Assembly: GCA_026119935.1 (NCBI GenBank)
Contig: JALRMH010000051.1
Coordinates: forward strand, 62,001 to 126,000
Direction of reading: 5' to 3'
Length of the DNA: 64,000 nt
Source of the DNA: Endothia cerciana
Taxonomy: Eukaryota > Ascomycota > Sordariomycetes > Diaporthales > Cryphonectriaceae
Part shown: positions 1 to 10,975 of the stretch, piece by piece
Layout of the letters: each line of letters starts with the position of its first letter
Position numbering within the stretch: position 1 is the stretch's first letter
Translations under genes and position numbers: made by a program
The notes under the pieces: generated by a model
Seen by the model: only the letters and a program-made list of their open reading frames with translations
The model's database searches: none
What the model was told of the DNA's origin: nothing

Positions 1-1995
1 GTGTGTGTGTGTGATAAAAAAAATTAGGAAGCGAACGACTGCCTTGTTAAAAGAGATAAAAATTAAGCTCGACAGCACAGCTGTGATGAGGGAATGAACG
101 GATCAGGGATGGTGGTGGGTGGGTGGGTGGATGGGAGAGTGTGAACCTCTGTGTCCCTACCACGGGAGGGGAGAAGGTCTTATAGAGCACGATGATAGTT
201 CTCATGGAGACGTCGACTCTTGGCAAGCTAGCCCCGAGTCCGTATGAGACTTCTCAAACCTCAGGTCAGGTTATCCTCCGACCAAGCCAAGAGACGGGGT
301 CATGATGCTCCTCGGCCGACGCCCCTCTCATCCCCAGGAAGGTTTCTGTCGAGACCAGCCTCCGGGACAGATCCCAAGACTCCTGGGGCCGCCGGGGGGG
401 GGGGGGGGGAGACCGGAAATAGAGGTCCTTTGAGGAGGGAAGTCCTCTCGAGGAACAAGAAGCGCTCACAGGTGTTCACGTCTAAGGGAAAGTGGGGGTG
501 GGTGGGATGGCGCGCAACCAGGTTTCGGGCGGCGGGATCGACGGTGATCCCCTTCATCTCGTGAGGATCCGTCGATCAGCACCAGCCCGGCCCAGGGAAG
601 AGCCTGGTCCTGACGAGCCCGCAGCATGTGAGGCGATGTCCGCGGCGTTTCTGGCCTGCGTGGTGGATGGCAAGAGCGTATCGTACCGTGGAGGACTTGG
701 GCAATCTATGCGTCGTCGCGTGTTGATACACTTGGTGAATGATCTGCGGGAGCGGTGGGGTCAAGAGGCGGAAGGTCTTTTTCTGGGGGCCTCAGGATGG
801 CAGGGCAGACGGCCTCAGGGCGGTCCCCGGCTGCCAAGGACGCCGAGGCTGCGGTGTCCTGGTCAGCAATGAGGCTCAAAGGTGACGGGTCTGGGTCTAT
901 GCGACGCGAGGGAGGCCATCCCCGAGGTCGTCCAATGCCCCGGCCCATCTGGACGGCCAGAGGCGCACGGCCAGGCGATCTGGAGATCCCACCCAGCCGA
1001 CATCGACCCCCCCGCACGAGGTCCGCCTAGACCCGCCAGCCGAGCTTCGAGAAAGCGGCAAGCAACCAGCACGACGGCAGGCTGCGACGAGGCGAGGGGT
1101 GTGTAGGATGCGTCAAAGGGGGGCCCCCCTGGCCGAAACCCCCCTGGCTGCCGGGGGTTTAAGCTTGGCGTTAAGGTTGAGACGCAGATCCGCAACGCCT
1201 CGGGGGGGCCCCATCATCGCACGTCGTGACCGATCTCAGGACCGGGGCGAGGTTTTATAGCAGATGCAGAGCCATAAGGCCAGGGCTGACAAGCCGACTG
1301 AAACCCGGGCTCGGTTAGGAGGCGGATGTGCAGAACCCTCGGGAGACCAGCGAGTGAACCTGGCTACTGTACAACAGTCCCCAAGCCGTCCCCGTTTTGT
1401 CTTTGAGGGACCTCTGCGTTCCCGCGCCGACGCCCGACCAATCATCTTACACGAATCACGCCAGAGCCTGTTAATATCGGTGGGGGGCGTGAAGGGCGGG
1501 ACATGCGGTCGCTACCACGGCGCCCACGCGAGGTGATCCCCTGGGATCACCGACGGGACCAGTTGATGTCCCCGCCCTCGTGGCCGTCTGTCCTAGCAGA
1601 GTCTGGGCTGAAGCGCCGGAACCAAACCAGGGGAGCCAGCATATTTATGTACTTAGCGGCACACGTCTGGGGTTCACCTCAACGCCCGATAGCCCAGGGA
1701 GCCCCGGCGGGATCACCAGACGAGAGCAGGAAGCGCCGGACGAACCATCTGAAGGTGCAGGAACCGGATGAACCTGTGTGAAGGCCTCCCCGAGACCCGG
1801 CAGGGCGGAGAGGATAAGCAGGGCCCGGGGCTGCCCGGCGTCTAGTCGCGGCATTGGCAGCTTGGGGTAGCTTCTGGAGATCCGCCGCGGCATTCCCGGC
1901 CACGTCGACCTGACCCCGCCGTGCCCGCGTCTACCCGGACACGCCTACCATAGCAGTAGTGGTGGTAGTAGTAGTAGTAGTACCACCTGGAGGCC

Positions 1996-2028
<33 letters not shown>

Positions 2029-2128
2029 CCCCCCCACCCCCCCATTGTCTCCTCACTGTCGCCCCCTTGCCAGCAACAACAACATCCTCTGCAGCAGCTG
2101 TGCTTACATACTGCGCCGCACCACCAGG
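1..2128. other. Gene-free left flank
   Basis: No reading frame here has protein-like composition, a recognisable motif or consistent splice signals. The frames present are short, Arg/Pro/Gly-rich and overlap on both strands, as expected from GC-rich non-coding DNA. The last 170 bases carry simple repeats and are the likely promoter and 5' leader of the acyl-CoA ligase gene that starts at 2129. Confidence 0.6.
1959..2037. repeat. Stacked simple repeats: (GTA)n, (TC)n, poly-C
   Basis: A GTA/GTG trinucleotide run (about 1959-1981) is followed by about 14 TC units (1998-2026) and a C-rich run to about 2037. It lies about 100 bases before the start codon at 2129. CT-rich tracts are common in fungal promoters and leaders; a functional role here is inference. 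Confidence 0.8.
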
Positions 2129-3998
2129 ATGCCTCACAAGTCCCTCTACCCGGCCATCCCCATCCCGGAGGTGGACATCTTCACCTTCCTCTTCTCCCGC
2201 GCCTCCAAGCCCTTCCCGGACGCCAAGGAGCTCCTCACCGACGGCGAGCACCCGCACCGCGCCTACACGTACGCGCAGCTGCGCGCGGCCGCCGCGGACT
2301 TCGGCCGCGGCCTCAAGGCCCTCTGGGGGTGGCGGCGCGGCGACGTGCTCGCCTTCTACACGCCCAACGACGTCGACACCCCCGCCGTGACCTGCGGCGT
2401 CCTCTGGGCCGGCGGCGTCGCCTCCCCGGCCAACCCGCTCTACACCGTCGGCGAGCTGGCCCACCAGCTCGCCGACTCGGGCGCGCGGGCCCTCGTCACG
2501 CAGGCCGACCTCCTGCCGCGGGCGCGGGAGGCCGCGCGGCGGGCCGGCATCCCGGACGCGCGGGTCATCCTGCTGGGCGCGCGCGGGGACCCGGACGGGC
2601 GGGCGAGGCACTGGAGCTCCGTGCGCCCGACGGCCTACGCCGGCCGGTACGCCAGGGCCAGGGTGCGGGCCCGGAGGGACCTGGCGTTCCTGGTGTACAG
2701 CTCCGGCACGACAGGCCTGCCCAAGGGTGTGCGGCTGACGCACTACAACGTCGTGGCCAACATGCTGCAGAACGAGCAGATGGACGGGGCGCACCTGAGG
2801 TCCTCCGGCGGCCCGGGGGGCACCGGCGACAGGATGCTGGGCGTCCTACCCTTCTTCCACATCTACGTGAGTTTGTCGTCTGTCGTCGTCGTCGTTGTCG
2901 TCGTTGTTGTTGTTGTTCCTGTTCTTGTTGTTGGGGTCCGCCCCCTCTTTTGGCACCCGCGGGCTGACGTGTGGAGGGGGGGCGGTCCGCTCCCTAGGGC
3001 CTCGTCAACTGCGTCTTCATGAGCATCTACTCCGGGTGGCAGCTGTTCGTCATGTCGCGCTTCGACCTGGAGACGGCCTGCCGGATCATCCAGGACCACA
3101 GGATCACCTTCGCCTACGTCCCGCCGCCCATCGTCCTGGCGCTCGGCAAGGACCCGGCCGTGGACAGGTACGACCTGACGTCCCTCAAGATGCTGCACAG
3201 CGGCGCGGCGCCGCTCACCAACGAGCTGCTCGAGCTGTTCTGGGGCCGGCTGCGGCTGCCCGTGAAGCAGGGCTACGGGCTGTCCGAGACCAGCCCGGTG
3301 ACGCACGTCCAGATGCCGGACGAGTGGGCCAAGTTCATGGGCTCGGTCGGGAAGCTGGTGCCGAACATGGAGGCCAAGATCGTGGGCCCCGGGGGCGACG
3401 AGGTCCCGCCCGGCGAGGAGGGCGAGCTGTGGGTCAGGGGCCCCAACGTCTTCGGCGGCTACCTCAACAACCCCGACAAGACCAGGGACGCCTTCTCGCC
3501 CGACGGCTGGTTCAAGACCGGGGACATCTTCAAGGTCGACAGGCACGGCAACTACTACTGCGTCGACCGGCTCAAGGAGCTGATCAAGTACAGTAGGTCT
3601 GCCCGCGTCGCACCCCCCGCTGCCTCCCTCTATGTGTACGTCTCCGCTGACCGCCGTGTCACACAGAGGGCTTCCAGGTCGCGCCGGCCGAGCTCGAAGG
3701 GCTGATGCTGGGCCACCACGACGTCGCGGACGTCTGCGTGGTCGGGGTATACGACAGCAGCCAGGCGACCGAGCTGCCGCGGGCGTACGTCGCGCTCAAG
3801 CCGGGCGTGCAGGGCGGCGACGAGAAGGCGAGGGAGATCGTCGGGTGGATGGCCGCCAAGGTCTCGCCCCACAAGCGCCTGCGCGGCGGCGTGTACTTCA
3901 TCGACGCGGTGCCCAAGTCGCCGAGCGGCAAGATATTACGCAGGGTGATGAGGGACAGGGTGAAGCAGGACGAGAGGAAGGCGGGTCCGAAACTGTAG
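2129..3998 (+). CDS. 4-coumarate--CoA ligase-like acyl-CoA synthetase
   Basis: ATP-dependent adenylating enzyme that activates an aryl or acyl acid to its CoA thioester. Exons are 2129-2866, 2998-3592 and 3667-3998, giving 554 residues, the normal length for the 4CL family. The P-loop SSGTTGLPKG lies near residue 193, the GYGLSET motif near 345, and the GWFKTGDI and YKGFQVAPAELE motifs follow. The catalytic Lys is in PKSPSGKILRR near the C-terminus. The last splice restores the family motif KYKGFQV exactly, which supports both introns. Start: the ATG at 2129 precedes a typical fungal N-terminus. The protein ends in PKL, a possible weak peroxisomal PTS1 signal. Fungal members of this group act on phenylpropanoid, phenylacetate or fatty acids, and the sequence alone does not tell which. 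Codon use is very GC-rich. Confidence 0.93.
2877..2936 (+). repeat. Imperfect GTC/GTT triplet repeat inside intron 1
   Basis: Intron 1 of the ligase gene (2867-2997, 131 nt) is filled after its GTGAGT donor with alternating GTC and GTT triplets. The intron is about twice the size of most others in this window, so repeat expansion probably accounts for the extra length. Confidence 0.8.
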
Positions 3999-4206
3999 GG
4001 TGCGGCCGCCGCACACGGTAGATACATGAGGGCGCCCGGGGGGGGGAGGGGGGGAAGGGTGTTGTGAGTGGTCTCGGCGTTGTAGATTCTTGCACACGGG
4101 TCTCTTTTCCCTAATAGTACAGCCTCAGCCCCATAGGCACCCCGACACAATGTCGCCCTTGTTTTCCACCTGATACGGTGGGAGTCCCTCCGGTCTATTA
4201 ATCTGT

Positions 4207-5178
4207 CTAGCCCATCCTCTCCGACTCCTCGAGCAGCTTCTCGACGCTGAACCGGCTGTCCCCGCTGCCGAACCACTCCAGCAGCCTCCTCCTCTCCTCC
4301 GCCCTCTCCCTGCCCGCCTCCTCCCTCCCCTCGCCGTCCCACCCGCCGTAGAACCTCTGCAGGCACATGACCAGCCACCTCGCGTCCTCCGTCCGGACCC
4401 CGCGGTCCGCGGCCACCTGGCCCTGCATCAGCACGACCTTCTTGTCGCCGGCCAGGTCCAGGTGGTGCGTCACGGTGGTGTGCGGGGCGGCGAACTCGCC
4501 CCTGGCCTTGTACTCGGCCAGCTGCGTGAAGAGCACCGTGCTCGTGCCCGTCGGCGGGTCGAATATCCACTGCAGGAAGTGGATCTCGGCGCCCTGCTCC
4601 GGGTGCGGCACGGGCAGGACGAACTGCGGGTGCCGCCGCGCGAGGCCCTCCATGGCCGCGTACGTGTGGTGCGGGATCACGGCGCACAGCGACTGCGGGC
4701 TGCCGGCGTGCCGCAGGCGCCAGACCGCCGTGAGCTCGGGGACGGGCAGCGCGCGCGCCTTGGGGAGGTCGAGGATCGCGGAGAGCGGCTTGATGCCGGC
4801 GCCGGGGGCGCCGGGGGGTCCCGAGGGGTCCCTTCCCTGCGTGTGGGCGGCGGCGGCCGGTGGTGATGTGGGCGAGGGCGGCGAGGCGGCAGGCTGGTCC
4901 GGCGGTGTTGTCCCCGGTGTCGACCCGTCCTTCCTCCGGACCTCCTGGATCCTGTCCGAGTAGGCCCTCTTCAGCTCCTCGATATTGCCGTGGCCCTCCT
5001 CCCTCGCCTTCGCGTCGAGCTTCTCGCGGTACTTCTCAAGGACGGTGCGCGAGGCCTGGGTGGTCGCGAGGAAGCGGACGTCGTGGACCCGGGCCCAGCG
5101 CCGCTGGCTGCCGGCGCGCAGGGAGCGCAAGTGGCCGCTGAGGAGGTTCCGCAGCGCTAGGGTCCGTGGTGAGGCCAT
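4207..5178 (-). CDS. ATP11: Mitochondrial F1-ATPase assembly factor ATP11
   Basis: Chaperone that binds free F1 beta subunits in the mitochondrial matrix before they assemble with alpha. Intronless, 323 residues. The Arg/Ser/Ala-rich N-terminus without acidic residues (about 1-45) fits a matrix presequence. A Lys/Glu-rich helix (about 46-85) and a Pro/Ala/Ser linker follow, then the conserved ATP11 domain from about 125. That domain contains KPLSAILDL, the ELTAVWRLRH stretch and a C-terminal half including FTQLAEYKARGE and the HHTTVTHHLDL-like segment. The start was chosen at 5178, which gives a clean presequence; an in-frame upstream ATG-like extension is Lys/Glu-rich and would spoil it. It is convergent with the ligase gene, with 208 bases between the stops. 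Confidence 0.93.
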   Translation of the reverse strand: MASPRTLALRNLLSGHLRSLRAGSQRRWARVHDVRFLATTQASRTVLEKYREKLDAKAREEGHGNIEELKRAYSDRIQEVRRKDGSTPGTTPPDQPAASPPSPTSPPAAAAHTQGRDPSGPPGAPGAGIKPLSAILDLPKARALPVPELTAVWRLRHAGSPQSLCAVIPHHTYAAMEGLARRHPQFVLPVPHPEQGAEIHFLQWIFDPPTGTSTVLFTQLAEYKARGEFAAPHTTVTHHLDLAGDKKVVLMQGQVAADRGVRTEDARWLVMCLQRFYGGWDGEGREEAGRERAEERRRLLEWFGSGDSRFSVEKLLEESERMG

Positions 5179-6338
5179 CGTCCCCTTCTTCTGGTTGGGG
5201 GTGAGATCGTGCTCGCGGTGGGGGAGGAGGGACGAGCCCCCGGCGTGCCTCTTCGACTTCTTTTTTTCTTCTTCCTCTCTCTCTCGGCGGTTTGACGTCA
5301 CGCTGGAACCCTAACCCCGGAGTGTTTCCTTCGCGGGCGGGCAGGCCAGATCGATTGGCCGTCTAGGGTTGTGTCTTGATCTCGCATCAGGAGCTGTAAG
5401 TCTAGGTATTCGATGGCTGACCAAGAGCTGATAGCGTAAATCAACCGATGGAACCATGAGGGAAGTGCGGGGTCCAGATTCGTTCCACACCTCATTTGTA
5501 ATCTCGTTCTTCGCAAGAATCATAGCCCGTAAGTAGGTAACGCTCCAAGGGTTCGGGGGCCAGAGTGCGTGCAGGCGGTGGGGGACAGGCACGCGCATCT
5601 CGGTGCAGCCTCGTCCGGCCACTACCTGCATCCTAAGATCTTCGCGGTGAACGACGACGAAGGACGAAGTAGCTGCTGCCGAGCTCCAGGCTGTGCCGCG
5701 AGCGCTTGAGAATTGCCTGGCCTGCACCGTTGACGTCTCTCCTCCGACGACATCTCTCGTCAGTGTCACGGTGGGCTGTACATCGTCGCTATGATGAGTC
5801 GCCTCCGCGTTGGCATAGATGGGAATGTGGCTCGCGATTCTGCAACCATAACTAACTTTATTTTCATCACGTTCGTCGATGACTTCTTGGCAGAGAAAGG
5901 CCGTGGTGGTTCGAAAGCTGGTAAAGTCGAGATGCTCACTGGTTGGCGCCGGCATCTGCTAACCTGGAGGGGCCAGAGAAGGAATTTCTCAAGTCCTTGG
6001 GGTCAGACTATTTCATGTTGCAGGATCCAGCTCAACAAGGCCACGTTCTGGATGAGCTGCCTGGTGGCCTCCGCCGTCAGCCTGATGGGACAGCAGCCCC
6101 GGGGAGCTGTTGGCATCAGCTTGGATGCCGGCCTGAGCTCCGCAGTCTCCGAAAGGATAGAGAAAAGCGCCTACGCCGCCTCTACTGCGATACTGGGCCA
6201 AATGTCATACGATTACTCAAGAAATGGTCTGGGCGTGAGCTAGACAAGTGGTGGAAATCCCCCAAACCCCAGGTCTTGCTGATAGATGTGGCGGTCGCGT
6301 GGTCAACAACAACTTTCACCGGATCCTAATGAGGATTA
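5179..6338. other. Region without a supported gene; one unexplained minus-strand ORF
   Basis: The minus strand holds a 214-codon ATG-started frame at 5311-5955. Its composition is not obviously aberrant, but it has no motif I recognise and runs into the ATP11 promoter. Plus-strand frames at 5791-6329 overlap it and are equally unrecognised. I searched the minus strand here for the ATPase module missing from the gene at 6339-7674 and saw no Walker A or Walker B motif. Confidence 0.4.
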
Positions 6339-7674
6339 TCAGTTTTGACAAGTGAAAGGGTATTTTGTGTCGTGGGAGTCTGGTTGGGTTGTGAGGGGGG
6401 AGGGGGGTCTTGCATTCTGAAGCCACGCGTCTCCTACGTATTCTTGGTAGAATGGCTTGCATTGGTAGGTCCAGTACTTGGCACCTCGTTCGGAAAGATT
6501 CTCCCGGAGATTGGCTTCATTATGGATAAGATGGATATACTCAGCCGGTATGATCTCAAGGGTCTCGATCGATCGTTCGGAAGAGAATGGACGTATGCAC
6601 AGCACCTCGAGCTGTGGGACCAGCCACCGTCCTGTCCCATCAAAGTCAAGGTAATAGCCGTTAATCCGCAAGTCGTCCAGCTCCGAGGGCGTGCGGGTCT
6701 CGACCGTGCCGATCTTGTACGCTCTCCATTCACCGTCGTCCTTCGTAAACACCGTCGTCCCTGGTTGGTATAGAAGCCAGAGATCCTGGAAGGCGACGTT
6801 ACTGCGGCTTCTTCCTTCGATCTCGTCAAGTTTGTCCCAGGTACTGGAGAGCTCCTTTCTCATGAAGTCCAGCAAGAGCTTGACGTGTTGAGCTGTATGT
6901 TCTTCGCCTAGGGATTGCAAGCTCTTGCGGTTGTAGAAGACCGACTCGTATGGTTCATGGAGGCTCACAGGAGTTGGAGGGAGGTCAGCATTATCGATGG
7001 TTGGTCCTTTCAATGCATTAAGCAGTAAAGGGCAGTAGACTGGCAAGACATTTCTCTCGTGCTGAACGACTTTCTCGAAGACTGGCTTGCCGGTCAAGGG
7101 ACTTCGAACGACGCTCTCATCTAGCCCAACTTCTCTAGTGAACTGCGCAAAATTGCCGGTCAGGTTGGCCTAGTACCGGGGGAAGGCTTGATAATGTCAA
7201 CTTCCGAGTTCTTACCTGATGTTCCTCACTCCACTGAGCGTTGCCCTGTTGACAGACTTCATCGCTCGCATCGAGGCTAGATGATGTCTGAGAGAAACTC
7301 GGTGGGGTCCCGTTGACAGATGTGCCCCCGTCTCTCAAATGATCATGCTCAATCTTGAGAGTGGCGTTGGAGCATTGTCCGTCGAGTGAGCAGGCGAACA
7401 AGGGATCTGGCTCTCTCGTTGCACCTGATACCCGTGATGGCTTCGAGCCGCCGCTTTTCCCTTTGGTCGCAATATGAAAGCCAGGCTCCTCCATTATGGC
7501 ATCCTTCTGCAGGGCTAGTTTGGTCTGGATGCCATTCTCACCATGGTGGAGTGCCCGTAGGTCTTGACCGTGACGTGTGGTGGCCACGAGCGTCTGCTCA
7601 TTGGGAACGCTTGGGATGTACGCAGTAGTTGCCATCCCCTTTCCTGGCTTTGCCTGGGACTGCGTCTGTCCCAT
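6339..7674 (-). CDS. Truncated AAA-ATPase family protein, DUF7025-type portion only
   Basis: Exons are 7674-7216 and 7142-6339 (introns on GTAAGA...CGCAG), giving 420 residues. The first about 150 residues are low-complexity and polar. From about residue 150 the protein reads as the conserved region that precedes the ATPase module in fungal AAA proteins of the DUF7025 type: VVQHERNVLPVYCPLLL, LHEPYESVFYNRKSL, a segment like LWLLYQPGTTVF, and RGAKYW near the end. Family members continue into an AAA domain with Walker motifs; this one stops about 25 residues after RGAKYW. The splice joins codons in phase and gives a coherent product, so the upstream half looks intact. Either the 3' half is lost (pseudogene or stand-alone regulator) or a further intron was missed. 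The DUF7025 name comes from memory of the family. Confidence 0.6.
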
Positions 7675-9294
7675 TATGTTGTTCTGCTCGCAGTACCTTT
7701 CACTCTTTCTTCTGCTATGAGACGGAGCGGAGAGGTTGACGGTTGTGATGAGAGAAGAGCGAGGGCCTTGAACCAAGTCTGCTCAAAGTCGGATGCAGCC
7801 AGAAGAGAGAAAATTCCCCCTTCGATTTCTCCCTCCATGAGCCAGTCGGCTTATCTCTGCCACAGCAAACCAGAATTTGCAGCATGCTCTGTGTCACAAC
7901 CCTGCCCCCCAACACCATCACCATCACCGCCTTGGCCTGTCTCTGACCACCGTGGCGACCACAACACCCTAGGCAGCCCGGTCCTTTGCCCATATACAGT
8001 GCAGTATGCAGAGTAATGCTGAATGTCAACGGCAGCCATGATCCACTCGCCGCCCTCCTAACAGACAGACTATTAACACCGTAAGCAAAAAGGAGCCCGA
8101 ATGGAGCAAGTCTCAAGCCTTTTCGGTTGGGGTTGCATCCTTAGACACCGTGGCAGTGATGGTGCTTTGTGCTGTGACTCCGTCCTTTCCGGGACATCCA
8201 TCTGCAGGCTCAAGTTGCATGCTGCAACAGCCCATGTTGGCTTGTCGGGGGTGGGGGGGGGGACATGATCGGCTCGCCCTGTATCCTCTGGGCGAATCTT
8301 GCACTCTCATATCGGCGGACGCCAGCAAGCTTCTGGTAGCCCATCCCGTCCGCCCCGCTGATCCTCCATTTCTCCCTCACCCACCCCCTCACTGTACAAC
8401 CATTTCACAACTGGGGGCTCAATCAGAGGGAAACTGGACCCGTTGCTATTGCTGCTGAGAGACGATAGCTATCGGGTTCTGTTGGTGCTCTGTGCGTCTT
8501 TCAACCACGTTCCCCTTCAGTGGATGTTCAGATTGAATCGAACTGACGTCTCTGGCCGACAACAAGGTCTCTGTCTCAGGAGAAAGAAAACCAACTCGCG
8601 AGGGAAGGCTCGAAGGTCCCGGCCATGATGGCAATGCGAGAAATAGTTCGATAGCTGACGCTGTACGGCCCTCGTATGACTATGTCAGCGTTGACAACAT
8701 TGCCTGATGAGCACGCACCATATGAAGAAAAGCTATCTAGGGCCAGACCATGTGTGAGCAGGAAGGGAACCCGGAGCTATACACAGGAGACACAAAGCAC
8801 CAGAGCATGGCTTAGCCGTCATAGACATGAGGCTCCCGCAGACCAGAGGGGTCTTGATGTTCCCAAGCAGGGATAGTTCGGAGTGGGTGTAGTATTATCC
8901 TGCTCGGTAGGCCACCCTGGCCTGGCGCCTGATTAGCTGTACCAGGGCGCCGTAGTTGCGGCTATGGCCACCCAGACCTTAACGGTGCCCAGTCGAGACA
9001 CAACTCTCAGGGCTCAATTGTCCCTTCGCCACCGTATTTCTGGCAATGATGCTGCTGTATGGTACGCCACGTTTCTACCTTTACAAAGCTCACACTGGGC
9101 GCCTCCCGAACAGCGTCGAAGGTTCTAGTCCTAGCATGTGATCTGGCACTGTGTGCGAAATCACAGCTCTACACAGCCGCTGGACCATGGCGTGTCTTTT
9201 GCTGCTGCATGATGTGTTGTACTGAGTGAGTCGCCCTGGGCTCTCTTTCTTCTTTCGCCTCTTTCCTTATGGGTTTCTTTCTGTTTGTTGAATA
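7675..9294. other. Gene-free stretch
   Basis: Only short overlapping frames, none with recognisable motifs or paired splice sites. The first few hundred bases would be the promoter of the minus-strand gene at 6339-7674, and the last few hundred that of the plus-strand gene beginning near 9295. Confidence 0.5.
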
Positions 9295-10157
9295 ATGCAA
9301 ATGACCTTCACCATCAGTCAGTCTGATCCGTGGGTGATTTAGATCTATTCGATTGCCGAGCCAACTCTTTCTCCACCCTACACCATCAATGGCAAGCAAT
9401 GATTCCGCCCCACATCAAGCATACGGGTCTGTCCGCTAACTGATTCCTTGCGGGTTTCCAGGATGTAGTCGGCTCCGCTGCAGCCGTCGCCCAGCTGCTG
9501 GGGGAAGCCATCAAACTGTGGCAGCTTATCTCGCGGGCGCGCCGGGCGGTGCGCGCAGCACCCGAGATGGTCACGAACACAGCCAGGCTGTTGTCTGGCC
9601 TGCTCGACACGATGCACCTCGTCGAGCGCGAGCCGAACCTCCAGAACCCTGACATCGACCATGTGCTCAAGCGCATATATGCTGTCGCGGGGGAGCTCAA
9701 CCAGATACTAGAGGGCATGGCCGCACGGCTACGCAAGAGCACGCTACGGCAGAGTCTACATGCGCTAGGCCGTAGGGAGGCAGACGAGGCCCATCTGGGA
9801 GACGTCCTGGAACGGCTTCACGAGGCCCAGGCTGACTTAGGGGTCAGGATGAGCGTGGTCCAAGTGGGCATGATTGGGGAAGTGGTGGAGGGAATGCAGA
9901 AGGTTGAGCTGGGACTGCAGACAGCGACCCGGGGGGGGAGTGGTGCAGTTGAAAATACCCGTCATCACCTGGTGCTGGAGGGCAATGAGACGTGGGAGCA
10001 AGCGGAACAGCTGAACGGCATCCTTGCGGTTGAAGACTCGCCGGTGCCGACGACGGCAAAGTTGACGGGCAATAGAGCTCTGGGGAACGGCCGCCAGAAG
10101 AATTTAATACTGGGCGAGACGGGTTCACTCAACATGTTTATACATCTGCTTGGCTGA
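9295..10157 (+). CDS. NLR-type N-terminal domain protein with two C-terminal amyloid-like repeats
   Basis: The secure coding part is 9462-10157 (231 codons to the stop). It opens with a hydrophobic helix (VVGSAAAVAQLLGEAIKLW) and continues as an all-helical domain of about 140 residues. This resembles the N-terminal domain of fungal NACHT/NLR proteins and their small partner effectors (SesA/HeLo-like group): a helix with LLSGLLDTMHLVE, then AGELNQILEGMAARLRK, then a long amphipathic helix ending near VEGMQKVELGL. No NACHT or P-loop follows. The last 58 residues are two 29-residue repeats (9981-10067, 10068-10154). The first exon is uncertain: 9295-9333 spliced at GTGATT to the acceptor at 9461 keeps the frame, but other starts are possible. 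I infer a cell-death or incompatibility effector that oligomerises through its C-terminus. The gene could instead be a decayed NLR fragment. Confidence 0.6.
9981..10154 (+). repeat. Two 29-residue Asn/Gln repeats (HET-s/sigma-like)
   Basis: Copy 1 starts GNETWEQAEQLNGIL and copy 2 starts GNRALGNGRQKNLIL. Both fit x-N-x3-x5-Q-x-N-x-I-L, with the same 29-residue period. The second copy ends exactly at the stop codon. Paired Asn-containing repeats at the extreme C-terminus of a small helical-domain protein is the layout of HET-S-type amyloid effectors. Assignment to a named motif class is not certain. Confidence 0.55.
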
Positions 10158-10975
10158 CTCTGGTGTCATCTAAGCACTATTAATGATGAAGAACAAGTGG
10201 TTTGGAATTTGTCTCCTCCTGATGAGGCATACGCATTCAACGCAATGATATCCTACATCTATGGAACCTCCACACCGACTCGAAGTCGTTTCCTCGTTTG
10301 TGCTTCTCACTTGCAGTCCATCAAAGAGCAGGTGACGGCGAGGTGGCAAGCGGCCTTTCGGGTGAGTCTCATTTCCACCAGTCTTGACGGCAGCGGGAGC
10401 AAACCCGGCTGATGTGTTAACCTTATCAATGCACGTATGGAGCCTCAGCAGAATACTCCCACCTCCTCTCACCCGCGCAGCATTGTGGCGCCCTCTGGAC
10501 AAATGCGGGATGGAAATGCAGTTGCGAGCGTTACATGTCGTTGGCAGGGCATAAATCTCCATCACCTTTCTCCATTGGCCTCGATCGGCCCTGCCTGCTT
10601 CTTGCCCAATCGCTTCCTAGGTTGCACCACCACCACCACCTTGGAACTTCGGCAGGGTGATACTTGTTTGGCTATGATTGGCAAGCCGTACACTTGTATG
10701 AACCAATGATCCCTTGCACGCAGCACGCCGGTGCGGTGCTCGTCAGCTTACGCAGAGCCTGATCGGTGAGAATTGGGAAGGTAGAAATAGAGAGGAGGCG
10801 GGGGGGGGGTAAATGGACTACAGCACATATGAATGTCTGTCTGCCTTTGGGCAATGCCTGGGCTCCATCTCTACAGTCTACGCTACGAGGCAAAGGCTGG
10901 CCATACCCATAACAAGGCATTTTCCATCTCAGTGACAGCCACCTTGCGACGACAACAAATCGCCATCATTTCACC
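10158..10975. other. Spacer between the two repeat-bearing genes
   Basis: About 820 bases with no supported gene. It should contain the terminator of the upstream gene and the promoter of the downstream one, both on the plus strand. I see no NLR-encoding sequence here. Confidence 0.5.

Noticed and set aside
3659..4687. 342-codon minus-strand frame across the 3' ends of the ligase and ATP11 genes
   Set aside because: It overlaps two well-supported genes in other frames and has no motif; Arg/Pro-rich shadow composition.
5311..5955. 214-codon ATG frame on the minus strand as a gene
   Set aside because: No motif, no splice evidence, and it runs up to the ATP11 promoter; noted as unexplained only.
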